DNA of 64,000 nt, from assembly GCF_014192115.1 (NCBI RefSeq), contig NZ_JACHXL010000002.1, positions 372,001 to 436,000 of the forward strand. Direction: 5' to 3'. Shown piece after piece: positions 27,602 through 38,608 of the stretch (position 1 is its first letter; each line of letters opens with the position of its first letter). The position numbers were made by a program, and so were the translations under genes. Origin of the DNA: Psychrobacter luti (lineage in GTDB: Bacteria; Pseudomonadota; Gammaproteobacteria; Pseudomonadales; Moraxellaceae). The notes beneath the pieces were generated by a model, which saw nothing but the letters and a program-made list of their open reading frames with translations, did no database searches and was not told the DNA's origin.

Positions 27602-27979
27602 ATGTCCAAAACCTTTAAGCGTCGTTTTAATTATCAAGCCGGCTTTACATTAATAGAGCTGATGATAGTGGTTGCTATTATTGGGTTGTTGGCAGCTATT
27701 GCTATACCAAGCTACACTGTATTCACCGCTAGAGCTAAAGATAATGCTTGTTTGGGTGAAGCCAAAGCTTATAGCAATCAGGTCTTCTTAGCGCTTAATG
27801 ACCAAGAGGCGGATTCTGTACCTGATGCACCAGCATTAGATAGTTGTTTGACAATGACAGATGCGACAGGTTGGACATTGGCCACACAACAAATTATCAT
27901 CGCTACTTCTAAATCATCACCTGCTAGTCGCATTTTATGTGATATTCCTAACGGTAATCCTTGTAAGCTTTTACCTTAG
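27602..27979 (+). CDS. Second type IV pilin, PilA paralogue
   Basis: About 125 aa. Leader [14 protein letters not shown], then [48 protein letters not shown]. The first 55 mature residues are very close to PilA, including the NACL-EAK helix, and all four cysteines are kept (NAC, DSC, LC, PC). It is shorter than PilA and ends GNPCKLLP, with no terminal Ser. The start could also be GTG at 27593; neither has a strong ribosome site. The glycosyltransferase gene converges on it with only 13 nt between stop codons. It is probably an alternative or accessory pilin derived by duplication. Confidence 0.88.
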   Translation: MSKTFKRRFNYQAGFTLIELMIVVAIIGLLAAIAIPSYTVFTARAKDNACLGEAKAYSNQVFLALNDQEADSVPDAPALDSCLTMTDATGWTLATQQIIIATSKSSPASRILCDIPNGNPCKLLP

Positions 27980-27992
27980 ATTGTTAATTTTT

Positions 27993-29864
27993 TCACTTTT
28001 TTGAACCATCAGTATATGGATAAGAGCAGATAGACTTTTGAGTAGACTTCAACTGAGTGTTTTTACATTCTGCATAAACTCTTTCAAATACTTCATCACA
28101 GCGATCAGTCATCGATAGAACGATACTTGTGCTAGATATGACATTGCTGTAGTAGTGCTTTAGTTGATTATAGTACTGCCATTGACGGTTATCCCATTTA
28201 CCATCAGCATTACAATGCGTGGCTAAATAATAAATACCCAAGTTCTTTTGTGGTAAATAATGCGCAAAATTATTTAAGGGTTGCTGAAAGCTTGTAGGTA
28301 TTTTATCTGGAGACAAACCTACCAGATAAGAGCTGGCAAGGTAATCACTATAAGCGCTTAGTAACGGCTGCTTCTGACCGATAGCTAAAATACTTTGAGC
28401 AGTGGCTACGCGCTCTTCCTCGTTTTTGTCAGAAGTATAAGTGTATTGCTCCATTTGCCAATAGTAATAATATAACTGGATAGCGAGCAAGCCATAGGCT
28501 ATGGAAATAGCTATGAGACTAGTTTTTAAGATAGAAGATTTAGAGAGATACGTGCGTGAAGGACTGACAGTGAGCGTACTCATTAAAACCGCTAACAAAA
28601 CTACAAACACAAGGAAGAAGTGTAGATACCATAAAGGGAACTCAACTAAGCTGTGAACACCAGTGACGATTAGCATCGACAAAACAAATACTGTCTCAAC
28701 TTGCCATTTAGTATTAAAGAGCGGCTTGAGCACATATCCAAACCCACTTAATATGATAAACATCCCTACGATGCCAGTCTCGGCTAATAGATTAAGGATT
28801 AAATTATGCGAATGTGAAAACAAGCTGTTACCATAAGGATTAGCAGCGAATTGAGGTTCTGATGACATAACAAAACCTTCATAACCATAACTTCCCCATC
28901 CGCTGCCAAACCAAGGGTTTTCTAAAAATATCAACCATGCTTTATGCCATTCAGTGATTCTAGAGTTATATTCTGGGTTATTAGTAAAGCGTTCAATACT
29001 GCTGATATTGACGGCCAAATTATCTTGTAGAATGCTTATGATTGGTAGTGTAATGGCTTGAAAGCCAAATACCAAGACGATAGTAAACGCAAGTATCTTG
29101 ACTATCGATTTTGGAAGTTGTTTTTGGCAAATTCTAGTGATAACCAACAGTGTCAATATTGCTAACATATAGATGATAAGCGTTTTAGAGTTCACAGCGC
29201 CTAGAATAGCAGCCTGAATAACAACTACTGACCAGCCAATGATAGGGATCAACTTTTTTTGATGGACAAGGTAAGCGCTGGCCAATATTCCCCAAGACAG
29301 ATAATGAGCTAAAAGATTGCGCTGACCTATATTGCCTGAATAAGCTTCACCAGGGGCGATATGGTTTATCCAACCCATAGTCCCCTCTTGATGCAATGTT
29401 TGTAAGATGATAACTCCATCTTGCAGTATAGCGCCGATCATTAAACCATAACAGATCACCACCAGTACTTTCTTATAGCCTTGTTCATGACATAAGCTGT
29501 TAATAATTACAGCAACCAATCCACTGAGCAGTAACGATCCGATATACAACCACTGTATTGAGGGATAAGGAGGAGTGTTTATAAAAATATCGATGCTAAG
29601 ATAGCTAGCAATAGCAATAAGATAGATGGTCAACTTATTGCAAACTACAAAGCGCTTCAGGCTAAAACAAGCAAATAACAAGAACATAGCCACACTGATA
29701 AAACCAGTTAGCTCTAAATAAAAAGCGGCTTGTGGTATAGCTCGAGTAAATAAGAAAAACGGCAATATCAATGTTAATACTAAGAAGATATTAGCAATAT
29801 CTAAAAAGGTAATGCGTTTTAGTTTTTCAAAAGTAAAAGTACGCTCTTTAGATAAGACAAGCAT
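27993..29864 (-). CDS. PglL/TfpO-type protein O-oligosaccharyltransferase
   Basis: A 623-aa inner membrane protein with about 11-13 hydrophobic spans. It belongs to the O-antigen ligase/PglL superfamily, which transfers undecaprenyl-linked glycans to pilin or other periplasmic proteins. The PglL_A segment reads GNIGQRNLLAHYLSWG (about residues 178-193). The large periplasmic loop contains the FGSGWGSYG region and the Wzy_C motif SHSHNLILNLLAETGIVG. The C-terminal 170 residues, with TPR-like helices, match the Wzy_C_2/DUF3366 region of Neisseria-type PglL. It lies directly next to two pilin genes, one ending in Ser, so pilin is the likely acceptor. An O-antigen ligase (WaaL) role is less likely given the PglL_A block. 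Confidence 0.87.
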   Translation of the reverse strand: MLVLSKERTFTFEKLKRITFLDIANIFLVLTLILPFFLFTRAIPQAAFYLELTGFISVAMFLLFACFSLKRFVVCNKLTIYLIAIASYLSIDIFINTPPYPSIQWLYIGSLLLSGLVAVIINSLCHEQGYKKVLVVICYGLMIGAILQDGVIILQTLHQEGTMGWINHIAPGEAYSGNIGQRNLLAHYLSWGILASAYLVHQKKLIPIIGWSVVVIQAAILGAVNSKTLIIYMLAILTLLVITRICQKQLPKSIVKILAFTIVLVFGFQAITLPIISILQDNLAVNISSIERFTNNPEYNSRITEWHKAWLIFLENPWFGSGWGSYGYEGFVMSSEPQFAANPYGNSLFSHSHNLILNLLAETGIVGMFIILSGFGYVLKPLFNTKWQVETVFVLSMLIVTGVHSLVEFPLWYLHFFLVFVVLLAVLMSTLTVSPSRTYLSKSSILKTSLIAISIAYGLLAIQLYYYYWQMEQYTYTSDKNEEERVATAQSILAIGQKQPLLSAYSDYLASSYLVGLSPDKIPTSFQQPLNNFAHYLPQKNLGIYYLATHCNADGKWDNRQWQYYNQLKHYYSNVISSTSIVLSMTDRCDEVFERVYAECKNTQLKSTQKSICSYPYTDGSKK

Positions 29865-29995
29865 TGATTTGAATCTCTATGTTTAGTAATAAATACTCTA
29901 TGTGTATTATAGTGTTGTTTATGCTAATAAGAATTTTTCTCAGGCTGCTCATCTTTTTAAGTATTTCAAGCATACAGTCAGCACTATAGTAATAG

Positions 29996-30029
29996 AAAAA
30001 AGGCTGATACATTTGCATCAGCCTTTTTT
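29996..30029 (-). terminator. Terminator of fdxA
   Basis: A 13-bp stem AAAAAAGGCTGAT with its complement and an 8-nt loop. T-runs on both strands make it potentially bidirectional; it lies 29 nt after fdxA. Confidence 0.9.
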
Positions 30030-30057
30030 ATTCCAAATAATCTTTGTAGGTATCGAG

Positions 30058-30381
30058 CTACTTCTCCAAATACTGAATCTTACCTTCCACACCATCCCAC
30101 TTTTCAGCTTCTGGCAATTGACCTTTCATCTCGGTAATATTCGGCCATTTTTGTGCCAGCTCTTCGTTTAGCTGAGTGAATATCTCTTGCCCTTTTGGTA
30201 CTTCATCTTCTGAGAAGATGGCATTGGCAGGACATTCAGGCTCGCATAGCGCACAGTCGATACACTCATCAGGGTCGATGACGAGGAAGTTCGGTCCTTC
30301 ATAAAAGCAGTCTACAGGACAGACTTCCACACAGTCGGTGTATTTGCAAAGAATGCAGTTCTCTGTAACGACAAAAGTCAT
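30058..30381 (-). CDS. fdxA: Seven-iron ferredoxin FdxA
   Basis: A 107-aa bacterial ferredoxin of the Azotobacter FdI type, carrying one [3Fe-4S] and one [4Fe-4S] cluster for low-potential electron transfer in the cytosol. The N-terminal motif [18 protein letters not shown] and the second motif [17 protein letters not shown] give the expected cysteine spacing. The C-terminal extension ([17 protein letters not shown]) is typical. It lies 100 nt downstream of mutS on the same strand. A fdxA-mutS pairing is common in Pseudomonas and Acinetobacter. Confidence 0.96.
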   Translation of the reverse strand: MTFVVTENCILCKYTDCVEVCPVDCFYEGPNFLVIDPDECIDCALCEPECPANAIFSEDEVPKGQEIFTQLNEELAQKWPNITEMKGQLPEAEKWDGVEGKIQYLEK

Positions 30382-30481
30382 AGTACTGTCTACCTGTTAT
30401 TGGTCTAGCTTAAATGGCTAACTAGAATAGTTGAAAAATAAGGCATATTTTAGCGCTTTTACGACTAATTGACAATTCCCT

Positions 30482-33400
30482 TTAATGACTAATGATTTCC
30501 TTTAGATGGTAAAGTAAGTCATGCGCTTGCTTTGGCGTTAGGTTGTCAGGATTAATCGCGCTTAGCTCATCTTGTAAGCTAAATAACTGATTTTGTTTTG
30601 GATTATCATTTGCATGTTGGGTTTGATTAATGTTGCTGGCGCTTATGCTTTCTACTTTACTCTCATGATTCTGCTGCTGTTTATCGTTTAACGACTTAGT
30701 TAATTCATTTTTATCATCAATGACTTTTTCGTTTTCCGCTTTTAGGTTGTCTGTTAAATAACGCTTAGCGTCATTTAATACCTGCATAGGAATCCCCGCC
30801 ATTTTTGCGACATGCAGTCCAAAGCTAGAGCTTGCCGCACCTTCTTTGATTTGATGTAGTAGTAGCAATTGACCGTCGACTTCGCTAGCAGCGACATGCA
30901 CATTACGTATAGATTTGTCATTGCTTCCATAACTTTGCGCCAATTTTGTCAGCTCAAAATAATGGGTGGCAAATAATGTCAGGCAGCCAATCTCGAGCAG
31001 TCGATTAACGCAAGCATGGGCGATTGCCAAGCCATCAGTAGTAGCAGTACCGCGCCCGACTTCATCCATAAGCACCAGCGATTTATTGGTCGCTTGATTG
31101 AGAATATTAGCCGTCTCAATCATTTCTACCATAAAAGTGGATTTACCGCCAGCCAAGTCATCCGCTGAGCCGATACGAGTAAAGATACGGTCGATATCAC
31201 CGATATGAGCACTTGATGCAGGAACAAAGCTGCCACAATGCGCAAGTAAAACAATGAGTGCTGTTTGGCGCATATAGGTAGATTTGCCACCCATATTAGG
31301 ACCAGTAATCATTAACAGTCTTTCAGGGTTTGCATCGCTGCCTAATGCACAATCATTGGCAACGAAATGGCTAGTATGTTTCGCAGTGCTGCTATTAAAA
31401 GTGTTGTCGATATTGGCTGGATTTAACGCCGCTTCGACAACCACATGGCGACCTTGTTTAATATCAATACTGGTTTGGCTATTATTATTCAAGCCATTCT
31501 TTGAGCTACTGCTTTCTAAGCTACTATTGTCTTTTGAGTCATTACTCATCACTGGACGCTGCCAATTATAAGTAGTTGCAAGCTGCGCCCAATTGCTAAG
31601 TACATCTATCTGCGCGATAGCAGCGCTAAGCTGTTGCAGCTCAGCTAAATGGCTACCTAATCGTATCAATAGTTCATTATACAGCTGCTTTTCACGAGTC
31701 AATGCTAAGCTTTGCGCGCTTAGATACTCAGTTTCGACTTCTTTTAATTCATCAGTGATAAAGCGTTCGCTACTCTTTAGCGTTTGCCGACGGATAAAGT
31801 GAGCTGGCGCGTTTTTCGCCTGCATTTTAGGCAATTCGAAATAAAAGCCACTGACTTTATTAAAGCCGATTTTTAGGCTGGGCAATTGACTCTCTTGACG
31901 CGCACGCTCTACCATCTCATCTAAGGTTGCTTGGATATTGTCATGCAGATGGGAAAGACGATCAAACTCAGCATCGTAACCTGCTGCAAGCATACCGCCG
32001 TCACGAATATGCGCCGGTGGCTCTACGATAATAGCGCGCTCAATTAGCTCGGCGACGGACTGTACGGCAGGTAGCTGCGCAGGCAATTGCTGCGTCAGCA
32101 TTGGCAGCAATCCTGCCTGCTCATGGCTAATACCTGCATTTATCAGTAGAGTATTAAGCTGGGTGCTACTAGCAATACCATCAGCCAATTTACGCAAGTC
32201 ACGCGGCTTGGCACTCATCAGCCCGATACGGCTACTAATACGTTCAATATCACCGATAGCATTTAAGGTTTCACGTAAACTGCTGACCAATAAATTATTT
32301 TCTAAATTTTCATTAACCTGCTTATTTTCGTCAGATTGATTATCTGTCTGTAGAAGACTGGTGATTGCATCTAAACGCAAATTAATACGCGCATGCTGAC
32401 GCAAGGGACGTTTCATTTGCTGAATGAGTAAGCGGCGTCCCATTGGCGTTTGACAATGATTAAGCACCGATATCAGTGACGTTCCATTACTGCTGACGGG
32501 CGTAAATAGCTCAAGGTTTTGCTGACTATTGGCATCAATGATTAAATAATCATCATTATATTCAACGATAAGCTGGTTAACTTGTGGTACATGGCGCTGC
32601 TGGGTTTGCCGTGCATAATGAATAAGGGCGGCGCAGCTAGATTGGGCAAGTGGTGCGTGACTAATACCAAGTCCATCAAGGCGTTGGACGTCAAACTGCT
32701 GGCAAAGCGTCTCGCTGGCATGCTCACGATGAAAGTCATTGGCGGCGACTTCGATGATAGGGCAGTCAAGGTTTTGCCGTAGCCACAGCAGCCAGTCTGT
32801 ATCGGTACTGCCAATGTTATTACCCAGCGCTTCGCTAATAATACATTCACTCGGCGCAAAGCGTGCCAGCACCGTCAGCATTTGAGTTTGCAAACCTTCA
32901 ATATCATCATGGCTGTTATTCGAGCTGGCGCTAAGCGTTTGCGTCGTTAGCGTTCCAGCGGCTAAATCCATTTGGCTAATGGCAGCTTGTAGTGGTTGTT
33001 TACTGTTCGATTTAGGAATTTCGATATCAATGGCGACCACAGTCGGCGTATGATTGGGCGCAATTAAGGCATCATCGGTAATTGTTCCGGCAGTCAGGGT
33101 TTTAACCACTTCACGGCGCATGATAGTGCCAGCAGCAGATTTACTTTTATCCTTTTTCTGCTTATCGCCCATTTTCGGTGTATTGGACGGGCTGCTAGTG
33201 CCAGTAGCTGACTCGTCAATTTGCTCACAAACAACCACTGTCTGCCCAGCCGCAATCAGCCGTGCCATATAGCTATCAGCAGCATGAAACGGTACACCTG
33301 CCATGGCTATTGTGTTGCCGGCCTTATCTGTACCACGGCGAGTGAGCGTGATATCGAGTATCTGCGCCGCGCGCTTGGCATCATCAAAAAATAACTCATA

Positions 33401-33562
33401 AAAATCACCCATCCGGTACAGCAGTAGCGCTTGTGGATAATTGGCTTTCATGGTTAGATATTGCACCATCATCGGCGTATGGTCTGCCAAGTGATAAACG
33501 GCATCGCCTATGACTAACGGTTCAGCTAAATGAGGATTTTGAGCGGACGGCTTAACGGTCAT
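30482..33562 (-). CDS. mutS: DNA mismatch repair protein MutS
   Basis: A 1026-aa mismatch-recognition ATPase. The mismatch-binding domain begins with [32 protein letters not shown], including the GDFYE signature with the following Phe region. Connector, lever and clamp domains follow. The C-terminal ATPase has Walker [10 protein letters not shown], Walker [12 protein letters not shown] and the ATHYFELT switch. It is about 170 residues longer than E. coli MutS (853 aa) because of three hydrophilic insertions: near residues 117-145 (Ser/Lys-rich), around 415 (Asn/Glu-rich) and about 669-702 (Ser/Asn-rich), just before the ATPase domain. The sequence around each insertion is intact, so activity is expected. 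fdxA lies downstream; secA is divergent. Confidence 0.97.
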   Translation of the reverse strand: MTVKPSAQNPHLAEPLVIGDAVYHLADHTPMMVQYLTMKANYPQALLLYRMGDFYELFFDDAKRAAQILDITLTRRGTDKAGNTIAMAGVPFHAADSYMARLIAAGQTVVVCEQIDESATGTSSPSNTPKMGDKQKKDKSKSAAGTIMRREVVKTLTAGTITDDALIAPNHTPTVVAIDIEIPKSNSKQPLQAAISQMDLAAGTLTTQTLSASSNNSHDDIEGLQTQMLTVLARFAPSECIISEALGNNIGSTDTDWLLWLRQNLDCPIIEVAANDFHREHASETLCQQFDVQRLDGLGISHAPLAQSSCAALIHYARQTQQRHVPQVNQLIVEYNDDYLIIDANSQQNLELFTPVSSNGTSLISVLNHCQTPMGRRLLIQQMKRPLRQHARINLRLDAITSLLQTDNQSDENKQVNENLENNLLVSSLRETLNAIGDIERISSRIGLMSAKPRDLRKLADGIASSTQLNTLLINAGISHEQAGLLPMLTQQLPAQLPAVQSVAELIERAIIVEPPAHIRDGGMLAAGYDAEFDRLSHLHDNIQATLDEMVERARQESQLPSLKIGFNKVSGFYFELPKMQAKNAPAHFIRRQTLKSSERFITDELKEVETEYLSAQSLALTREKQLYNELLIRLGSHLAELQQLSAAIAQIDVLSNWAQLATTYNWQRPVMSNDSKDNSSLESSSSKNGLNNNSQTSIDIKQGRHVVVEAALNPANIDNTFNSSTAKHTSHFVANDCALGSDANPERLLMITGPNMGGKSTYMRQTALIVLLAHCGSFVPASSAHIGDIDRIFTRIGSADDLAGGKSTFMVEMIETANILNQATNKSLVLMDEVGRGTATTDGLAIAHACVNRLLEIGCLTLFATHYFELTKLAQSYGSNDKSIRNVHVAASEVDGQLLLLHQIKEGAASSSFGLHVAKMAGIPMQVLNDAKRYLTDNLKAENEKVIDDKNELTKSLNDKQQQNHESKVESISASNINQTQHANDNPKQNQLFSLQDELSAINPDNLTPKQAHDLLYHLKEIISH

Positions 33563-33962
33563 GCAGGGTCTCTTATGATGCTTAAATGGGTTTACGTGGG
33601 GTGAAATGCTGGTTTTTATAAGAATAAATAACGGCTGAAGGTTAGTAAATTATCCCGTTAAAGGGAGTAGGGAAAAGCTTGAAAGATTAACACTATAAGC
33701 GCTATTTTAACACGTCCTACTAGGTTTTTACGTCGGCAAATATCTACTCATTGCCCTTGTATCCATCGGCGTCATAACCATATATAATGACGTCACACTT
33801 AATTGGGCGATACTTCATTAGGCGACACGTCATTAGTCAGTACTTCATTAAGTGGTACGTTGGTCGGGTGATGACTATGATAGCTATGATGACAAGGCGG
33901 CAGCATATGAAGCCTTGGCTAATGCGCACTAATTATCGAATATTTCCATAGGTCAAAAAATT
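33563..33962. other. Divergent intergenic region mutS/secA
   Basis: 400 nt. TATAAT at 33783-33788, embedded in a CGTCAT...ATGACG dyad, may be the -10 of secA. Two imperfect 30-nt direct repeats beginning TACTTCATTA follow at 33811 and 33841. No gene is seen. Confidence 0.45.
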
Positions 33963-36740
33963 ATGTTATCAAAGATTATAGGCAGTGTCGTTGGCACTAA
34001 AAATGACCGCGAATTAAAGCGCATGCGCAAAGTGGTCAGCAAAATCAACGCACATGAGGCTACGATACAAGCCCTGTCTGATGAGCAATTACAACAAAAA
34101 ACCGAAGAGTTTAAAGCAAGACACCAAAAAGGTGAAAGCTTAGATGCATTATTACCAGAAGCGTTTGCGGTCTGCCGTGAGGCATCGCTACGCGTCAACG
34201 GCATGCGTCACTATGATGTGCAGCTAATCGGTGGTATCACCCTGCACGAAGGCAAAATCGCTGAGATGAAAACCGGTGAAGGTAAAACCCTAATGGGTAC
34301 CTTGGCCATGTATCTTAACGCTATCAGTGGCAAAGGCGTCCATCTAGTGACGGTCAACGATTATTTGGCGGCACGTGATGCGGAATTAAACCGTCCATTA
34401 TTCAGCTTTTTGGGTATGACGGTTGGCGTTATTTATTCGCAGCAGCCGCCGCAAGAAAAGATTGACGCTTATCAAGCAGATATCACTTACGGTACCAACA
34501 ACGAATACGGTTTTGATTATCTACGCGATAATATGGTTTTTAGCTTAGCTGAGAAAAAACAGCGTCCGCTAAACTTCTGTATTATTGATGAAATTGACTC
34601 GATCTTAATTGATGAGGCCCGTACGCCGCTGATTATCTCGGGTCAAGCCGAAGATTCATCACGTATGTATGCGTTGATTAATACCATTATTCCGGTGCTT
34701 ATCCGTTCAAAAGACGAAGAAGCCAATAAGAATAATGAAGAAGAAGATTTTTGGATTGATGAGAAAAACCGTCAAATCGAGATTAGCGAAAAAGGCTATG
34801 AAAAAATTGAGCGCTTCTTAATTGAAGTGGGTGAGCTTGGCGAAAACGAAAGTTTATATAGCCCCAGCCGTTTGCCATTATTGGCTCACGTCCAAGCAGC
34901 GATTCGTGCTCACCATGTCTTTGTCAAAAACGTCCATTACATCGTTGATGATGGTGAAGTGGTTATCGTTGATGAAAATACCGGTCGTACCATGCCCGGT
35001 CGCCGTTGGTCAGAAGGTTTGCATCAAGCAGTCGAAGCCAAAGAAAACGTCGAGATTCAAGCGGAGAACCAAACGCTTGCGACCACGACTTTCCAGAACT
35101 TTTTCCGTCTTTATGACAAGTTGTCGGGTATGACAGGTACCGCTGATACTGAAGCGGCAGAATTTAAATCGACTTATGATTTAGATGTTATCGTGATTCC
35201 AACGCACGAACCGATTGCTCGTATCGATATGGATGACCAGATTTTCTTAACCAAGCTAGGTAAATACAAAGGCATCATCCGCGAGATTAAAGAGATTCAA
35301 GCCAAAGGCGCACCAGTCTTAGTTGGTACGGCGACAATTGAAGCCAGTGAAGAGTTGTCCTATTTGCTAGACCAAGAAGGCGTTAAGCATAACGTCCTAA
35401 ACGCTAAGCAACATGAGCGTGAAGCAGAAATCATCGCGCAGGCGGGTAGTCCAAAATCCGTCACCATTGCCACCAACATGGCAGGTCGTGGTACCGATAT
35501 CATCTTGGGTGGTAACTGGCAGTCGTTTATTGAGAACATTGATGAAGTCAGCCCAGAAGAAATGGCGCGTTTAAAAGCACAATGGCAAGTCAAGCATGAT
35601 CAAGTCGTTGCCGCTGGTGGTCTGCATATTATCGGCTCTGAGCGACATGAATCACGCCGTATCGATAACCAGCTGCGTGGTCGTGCCGGTCGTCAAGGTG
35701 ACCCTGGGATGTCGCGCTTCTTCTTATCGCTTGAAGATGACTTGATGCGTATTTTTGCCGGTGACCGCGTTGTTAATATGATGCGCGCCATGGGTCTTAA
35801 AGAGGACGAAGCCATTGAGCATAAAATGGTTTCTAAATCGATTGAAAACGCTCAAGGTAAAGTAGAAAGTCGCGATTTTGATGCGCGTAAAAATCTTCTA
35901 AAATATGATGATGTGGCCAATGAGCAGCGTAAAGTCATTTATGGACAACGTGACGACTTACTGGCTGAGATGGACTTATTAGAAGCTATCGAAGTCATGC
36001 ATCATGAAGTCTATAACGCCATGATTAACCAGTTTATTCCGCCGGGTTCTATTGATGACCAGTGGAATATTGACGGTCTAGAGGACGAGCTTGAGGAAGA
36101 ATTCAAGATTGCAATGCCAATTAACGATTGGCTCGATGAAGACCGCCGCCTAGATGAAGAAGGCTTACGTGCCAAAATTATCCAAACGGCTTTAGATCGT
36201 TATCACAGTCGCCGTGAGCAAATGGGCGAAAAAGATGCTGCTCAGCTTGAGCGTCACTTTATGCTCCAGAGTTTAGATAAGCACTGGAAAGAGCATTTGA
36301 CGCAAATGGATCAGCTGCGTAAGGGTATTCATTTGCGCGGTTATGCACAAAAAAATCCTGAGCAAGAATATAAGCGTGAATCATTTGAGCTATTCCAAAT
36401 GATGCTTGGCGCAATTAAATCTGAGACCGTACAAGATTTATCACGCGTGCATATCCCGACCAAAGAAGAATTAGCAGCATTAGAAGCTCAGCAGCGTGAA
36501 AATGCGGCGCATATGCAAATGCAGTTTGAGCACAGTGATATTGATAATATGGATGGCGGTGTAGAAAGAGCCGCCGCGCAAAGTCGCAATGTCGTTGGCG
36601 GTGCAGCAGTAGACGCTATGGTAGGTAGTGGCAGTGATGCGAATGAGCCAGACCCATACGCTGGTATGAATATCAGTCGTAACGCCCCGTGTCCTTGTGG
36701 TTCAGGACTAAAATATAAGCAATGCCATGGTAAAATCTAA
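33963..36740 (+). CDS. secA: Preprotein translocase ATPase SecA
   Basis: The 925-aa motor of Sec-dependent export. It begins [23 protein letters not shown], the normal SecA N-terminus. Walker A MKTGEGKT is at residues 102-109, Walker B region [16 protein letters not shown], helicase motifs [13 protein letters not shown] and [20 protein letters not shown]. The preprotein crosslinking domain lies between. The C-terminus carries the zinc motif [13 protein letters not shown], which binds SecB and lipids. The length is slightly above that of E. coli (901 aa). It is monocistronic with its own terminator. No secM leader is seen upstream. Confidence 0.98.
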   Translation: MLSKIIGSVVGTKNDRELKRMRKVVSKINAHEATIQALSDEQLQQKTEEFKARHQKGESLDALLPEAFAVCREASLRVNGMRHYDVQLIGGITLHEGKIAEMKTGEGKTLMGTLAMYLNAISGKGVHLVTVNDYLAARDAELNRPLFSFLGMTVGVIYSQQPPQEKIDAYQADITYGTNNEYGFDYLRDNMVFSLAEKKQRPLNFCIIDEIDSILIDEARTPLIISGQAEDSSRMYALINTIIPVLIRSKDEEANKNNEEEDFWIDEKNRQIEISEKGYEKIERFLIEVGELGENESLYSPSRLPLLAHVQAAIRAHHVFVKNVHYIVDDGEVVIVDENTGRTMPGRRWSEGLHQAVEAKENVEIQAENQTLATTTFQNFFRLYDKLSGMTGTADTEAAEFKSTYDLDVIVIPTHEPIARIDMDDQIFLTKLGKYKGIIREIKEIQAKGAPVLVGTATIEASEELSYLLDQEGVKHNVLNAKQHEREAEIIAQAGSPKSVTIATNMAGRGTDIILGGNWQSFIENIDEVSPEEMARLKAQWQVKHDQVVAAGGLHIIGSERHESRRIDNQLRGRAGRQGDPGMSRFFLSLEDDLMRIFAGDRVVNMMRAMGLKEDEAIEHKMVSKSIENAQGKVESRDFDARKNLLKYDDVANEQRKVIYGQRDDLLAEMDLLEAIEVMHHEVYNAMINQFIPPGSIDDQWNIDGLEDELEEEFKIAMPINDWLDEDRRLDEEGLRAKIIQTALDRYHSRREQMGEKDAAQLERHFMLQSLDKHWKEHLTQMDQLRKGIHLRGYAQKNPEQEYKRESFELFQMMLGAIKSETVQDLSRVHIPTKEELAALEAQQRENAAHMQMQFEHSDIDNMDGGVERAAAQSRNVVGGAAVDAMVGSGSDANEPDPYAGMNISRNAPCPCGSGLKYKQCHGKI

Positions 36741-36772
36741 ACATTGATAATCGAACATTGTTAAGTTATGAT

Positions 36773-36808
36773 AAAAAGTCCCTATCTAAAATAAATAGGG
36801 ACTTTTTT
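36773..36808 (+). terminator. Terminator of secA
   Basis: A 13-bp perfect stem (AAAAAGTCCCTAT with its complement) and a 9-nt loop are followed by Ts, 33 nt after the stop. Confidence 0.93.
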
Positions 36809-36974
36809 ATAGATATAGCCTTGGTATTAGTATTCATATCGAATCATTGATATGAGTATGAAAATTACGACGATAAAAATATCAGTGTCTGTATAGCGAT
36901 TAATGACAAATTCAACATGGGCGTGAATTTACGGGCGCGCTATAGTGTTTAACATCTTTATTTGGGAGAGTGTG

Positions 36975-37526
36975 ATGAATATAGAATTATTAAAAAAATT
37001 GCGTACCTCTATCGTCCTAAGCGGTTTAATGGTTGGTGCCATGACGCTTAGCGCTTGTCAACAACAGCAAGAGACAGAGCCAAGCCTAGAAGACAGTATT
37101 AGTGAAGAGCAGTCTGTGCCTATGTCTGCTGAGCCTGCCGAGCCAAGTGATGTGGTGGTAGATGCGCCAGCCAGTGAGGTAGAAGATGATACGATTGCTT
37201 CAGTTAATACTGGCGTCAATCAAATAAGTTATTCATGTTCACCTGCGCTCGCCGTTGAAGCGACGTATAAAGATACTGATAATCAGGTCATTCTTGCGAC
37301 TGCTCAAGGTACAGCAACCTTAACGAAAACCAACGATGCGACTAACCCTGAGGTGTTTGAGGTAAAAACTGCCCTCGATGGTGATGAGGGCTTTGTACAG
37401 TGGCGCGTGGCTCATACAGAGCGTGAAACAGGTGTGATGCGTACGGCGGGTGCAGATGCAAATAACGTCAGCACTTATGAGTGTAAGAAAGCTGAAGATG
37501 CTGAAACTGTAGAAGAAGCAGTATAA
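36975..37526 (+). CDS. Small lipoprotein, possibly MliC-like
   Basis: About 183 aa. The ATG at 36975 has GGGAGAG upstream and is preferred over 36945. A lipoprotein signal peptide ends in the lipobox LSAC (Cys at about residue 29), followed by QQQQ, which favours outer membrane sorting. A Glu/Ser/Pro/Val-rich acidic linker covers about residues 35-75. The C-terminal 100 residues form a compact domain, from ISYSCSPALAVEATY to STYECKK, with one cysteine at each end. The pattern of strands, the Trp and two distal cysteines recalls MliC/PliC lysozyme inhibitors, but the family SxSGxxY motif is not clear, so this is tentative. Confidence 0.72.
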   Translation: MNIELLKKLRTSIVLSGLMVGAMTLSACQQQQETEPSLEDSISEEQSVPMSAEPAEPSDVVVDAPASEVEDDTIASVNTGVNQISYSCSPALAVEATYKDTDNQVILATAQGTATLTKTNDATNPEVFEVKTALDGDEGFVQWRVAHTERETGVMRTAGADANNVSTYECKKAEDAETVEEAV

Positions 37527-37583
37527 AAGTAAATTTATAACATTAGGTTTTCTTTGATTAAATTTAGATAAAACCTCAAAAGA

Positions 37584-37608
37584 AGCAACGCTGACGTTGC
37601 TTTTTTTG
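37584..37608 (+). terminator. Terminator of the lipoprotein gene
   Basis: An 8-bp stem AAGCAACG/CGTTGCTT with a 4-nt loop ends in seven Ts. Confidence 0.88.
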
Positions 37609-37653
37609 GTCTGGATTTTGAAGCTTAGAATAAATGCTCGATTTTATATAAAT

Positions 37654-38433
37654 CTATTCTTTATATGAAGTATTACGTTCACGGTCATGCGCTAAAAAAC
37701 CTTCCTCGGTAACATCTAGCTCTTCATGCCTAACTTCTACTTGAATGCTGTCGGTATGCGTATGGGTGGTTTTATTAATCTCAACTTCTTGAATCACATG
37801 GGTGTCTTTGGTAATCGTCGCTACTTGACGCGATAAAACAATCTCAATCGGCTCATCGCCCATCTCAATCTGTTGACCATTAATCGTTACCACAGCTCTG
37901 CTATCTAACGATGGCTCGACGTGACGTAAAATGTCTTTATCATCGTATTGACCTGATAATAAATCCTGACTTTCTGCATCATAATAATCAGTGCGCACAG
38001 TAATATATTCTTCTATCAACTCAATAGGGACGTCAATGGTTTTGGTGCGCGTGTGCTTAGTGACAGTTACCTTGCCGACATCCAAGCGTTCTTTATTAAT
38101 GACAGGGCGTTCTTCTAATAGCTCTAGAGAACCACCCTTTCTCGTGTCTTTTAGATTATTCGACAGATTATTCGCTGAATTATTGAATAAGCCTTCTTGC
38201 TCACTGCCCATTAGCGCTTGTTGCTGATTAGGCTTAGAAGTAGGGGAGGAAGTAGATAAGTCAGATGCAGCTAAATCAGGTGCGGGTAATTTGTTCTCGC
38301 CACTGTGGTTGGCTATTCTATCTAAAGAAGAGGCATTCGTTGTCGCTAAGTGGGCATCTTGGTTAATAGACTGTTGCTCAGTCTGTTGGCTTTTGTTTTG
38401 CTGCTGTTTTATGTCATTATTGTCGGCGTTCAT
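37654..38433 (-). CDS. DUF2382 (YsnF/AvaK-type) protein
   Basis: About 259 aa; AAGGA lies 8 nt before the ATG at 38433, so the more upstream in-frame Met codons are unlikely. Residues 1-110 are Gln/Asn/Ser-rich and disordered. The C-terminal part is a DUF2382 domain: LELLEERPVINKERLDVGKVTVTKHTRTKTIDVPIELIEE, then repeated beta-strand units with alternating Glu and Lys/Arg. Members (YsnF of Bacillus) are linked to general stress, but the biochemical role is unknown. The next gene upstream also contains DUF2382 and is on the same strand about 170 nt away, so the two are probably functionally linked. Confidence 0.83.
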   Translation of the reverse strand: MNADNNDIKQQQNKSQQTEQQSINQDAHLATTNASSLDRIANHSGENKLPAPDLAASDLSTSSPTSKPNQQQALMGSEQEGLFNNSANNLSNNLKDTRKGGSLELLEERPVINKERLDVGKVTVTKHTRTKTIDVPIELIEEYITVRTDYYDAESQDLLSGQYDDKDILRHVEPSLDSRAVVTINGQQIEMGDEPIEIVLSRQVATITKDTHVIQEVEINKTTHTHTDSIQVEVRHEELDVTEEGFLAHDRERNTSYKE

Positions 38434-38608
38434 GGTCATATTCCTTATGGACAGATATAATAAATAGATATAAAAAAAGACCAGAAGCAAGCTCTGGTCT
38501 TATTCACTGAGCATATTACTCAGCTGCTAATTACGGTCACATAGTATGTATTCATCTTATGAAGAATTGCTTATCAAAGATGGTGGAACCATGCGAAAGA
38601 ATTGCTTA

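Noticed and set aside
27373-27618. Small open frame between pilA and the second pilin gene
   Set aside because: It begins at the pilA terminator, has no ribosome site, and its sequence looks random. It also overlaps the possible sigma-54 site and the start of the second pilin.
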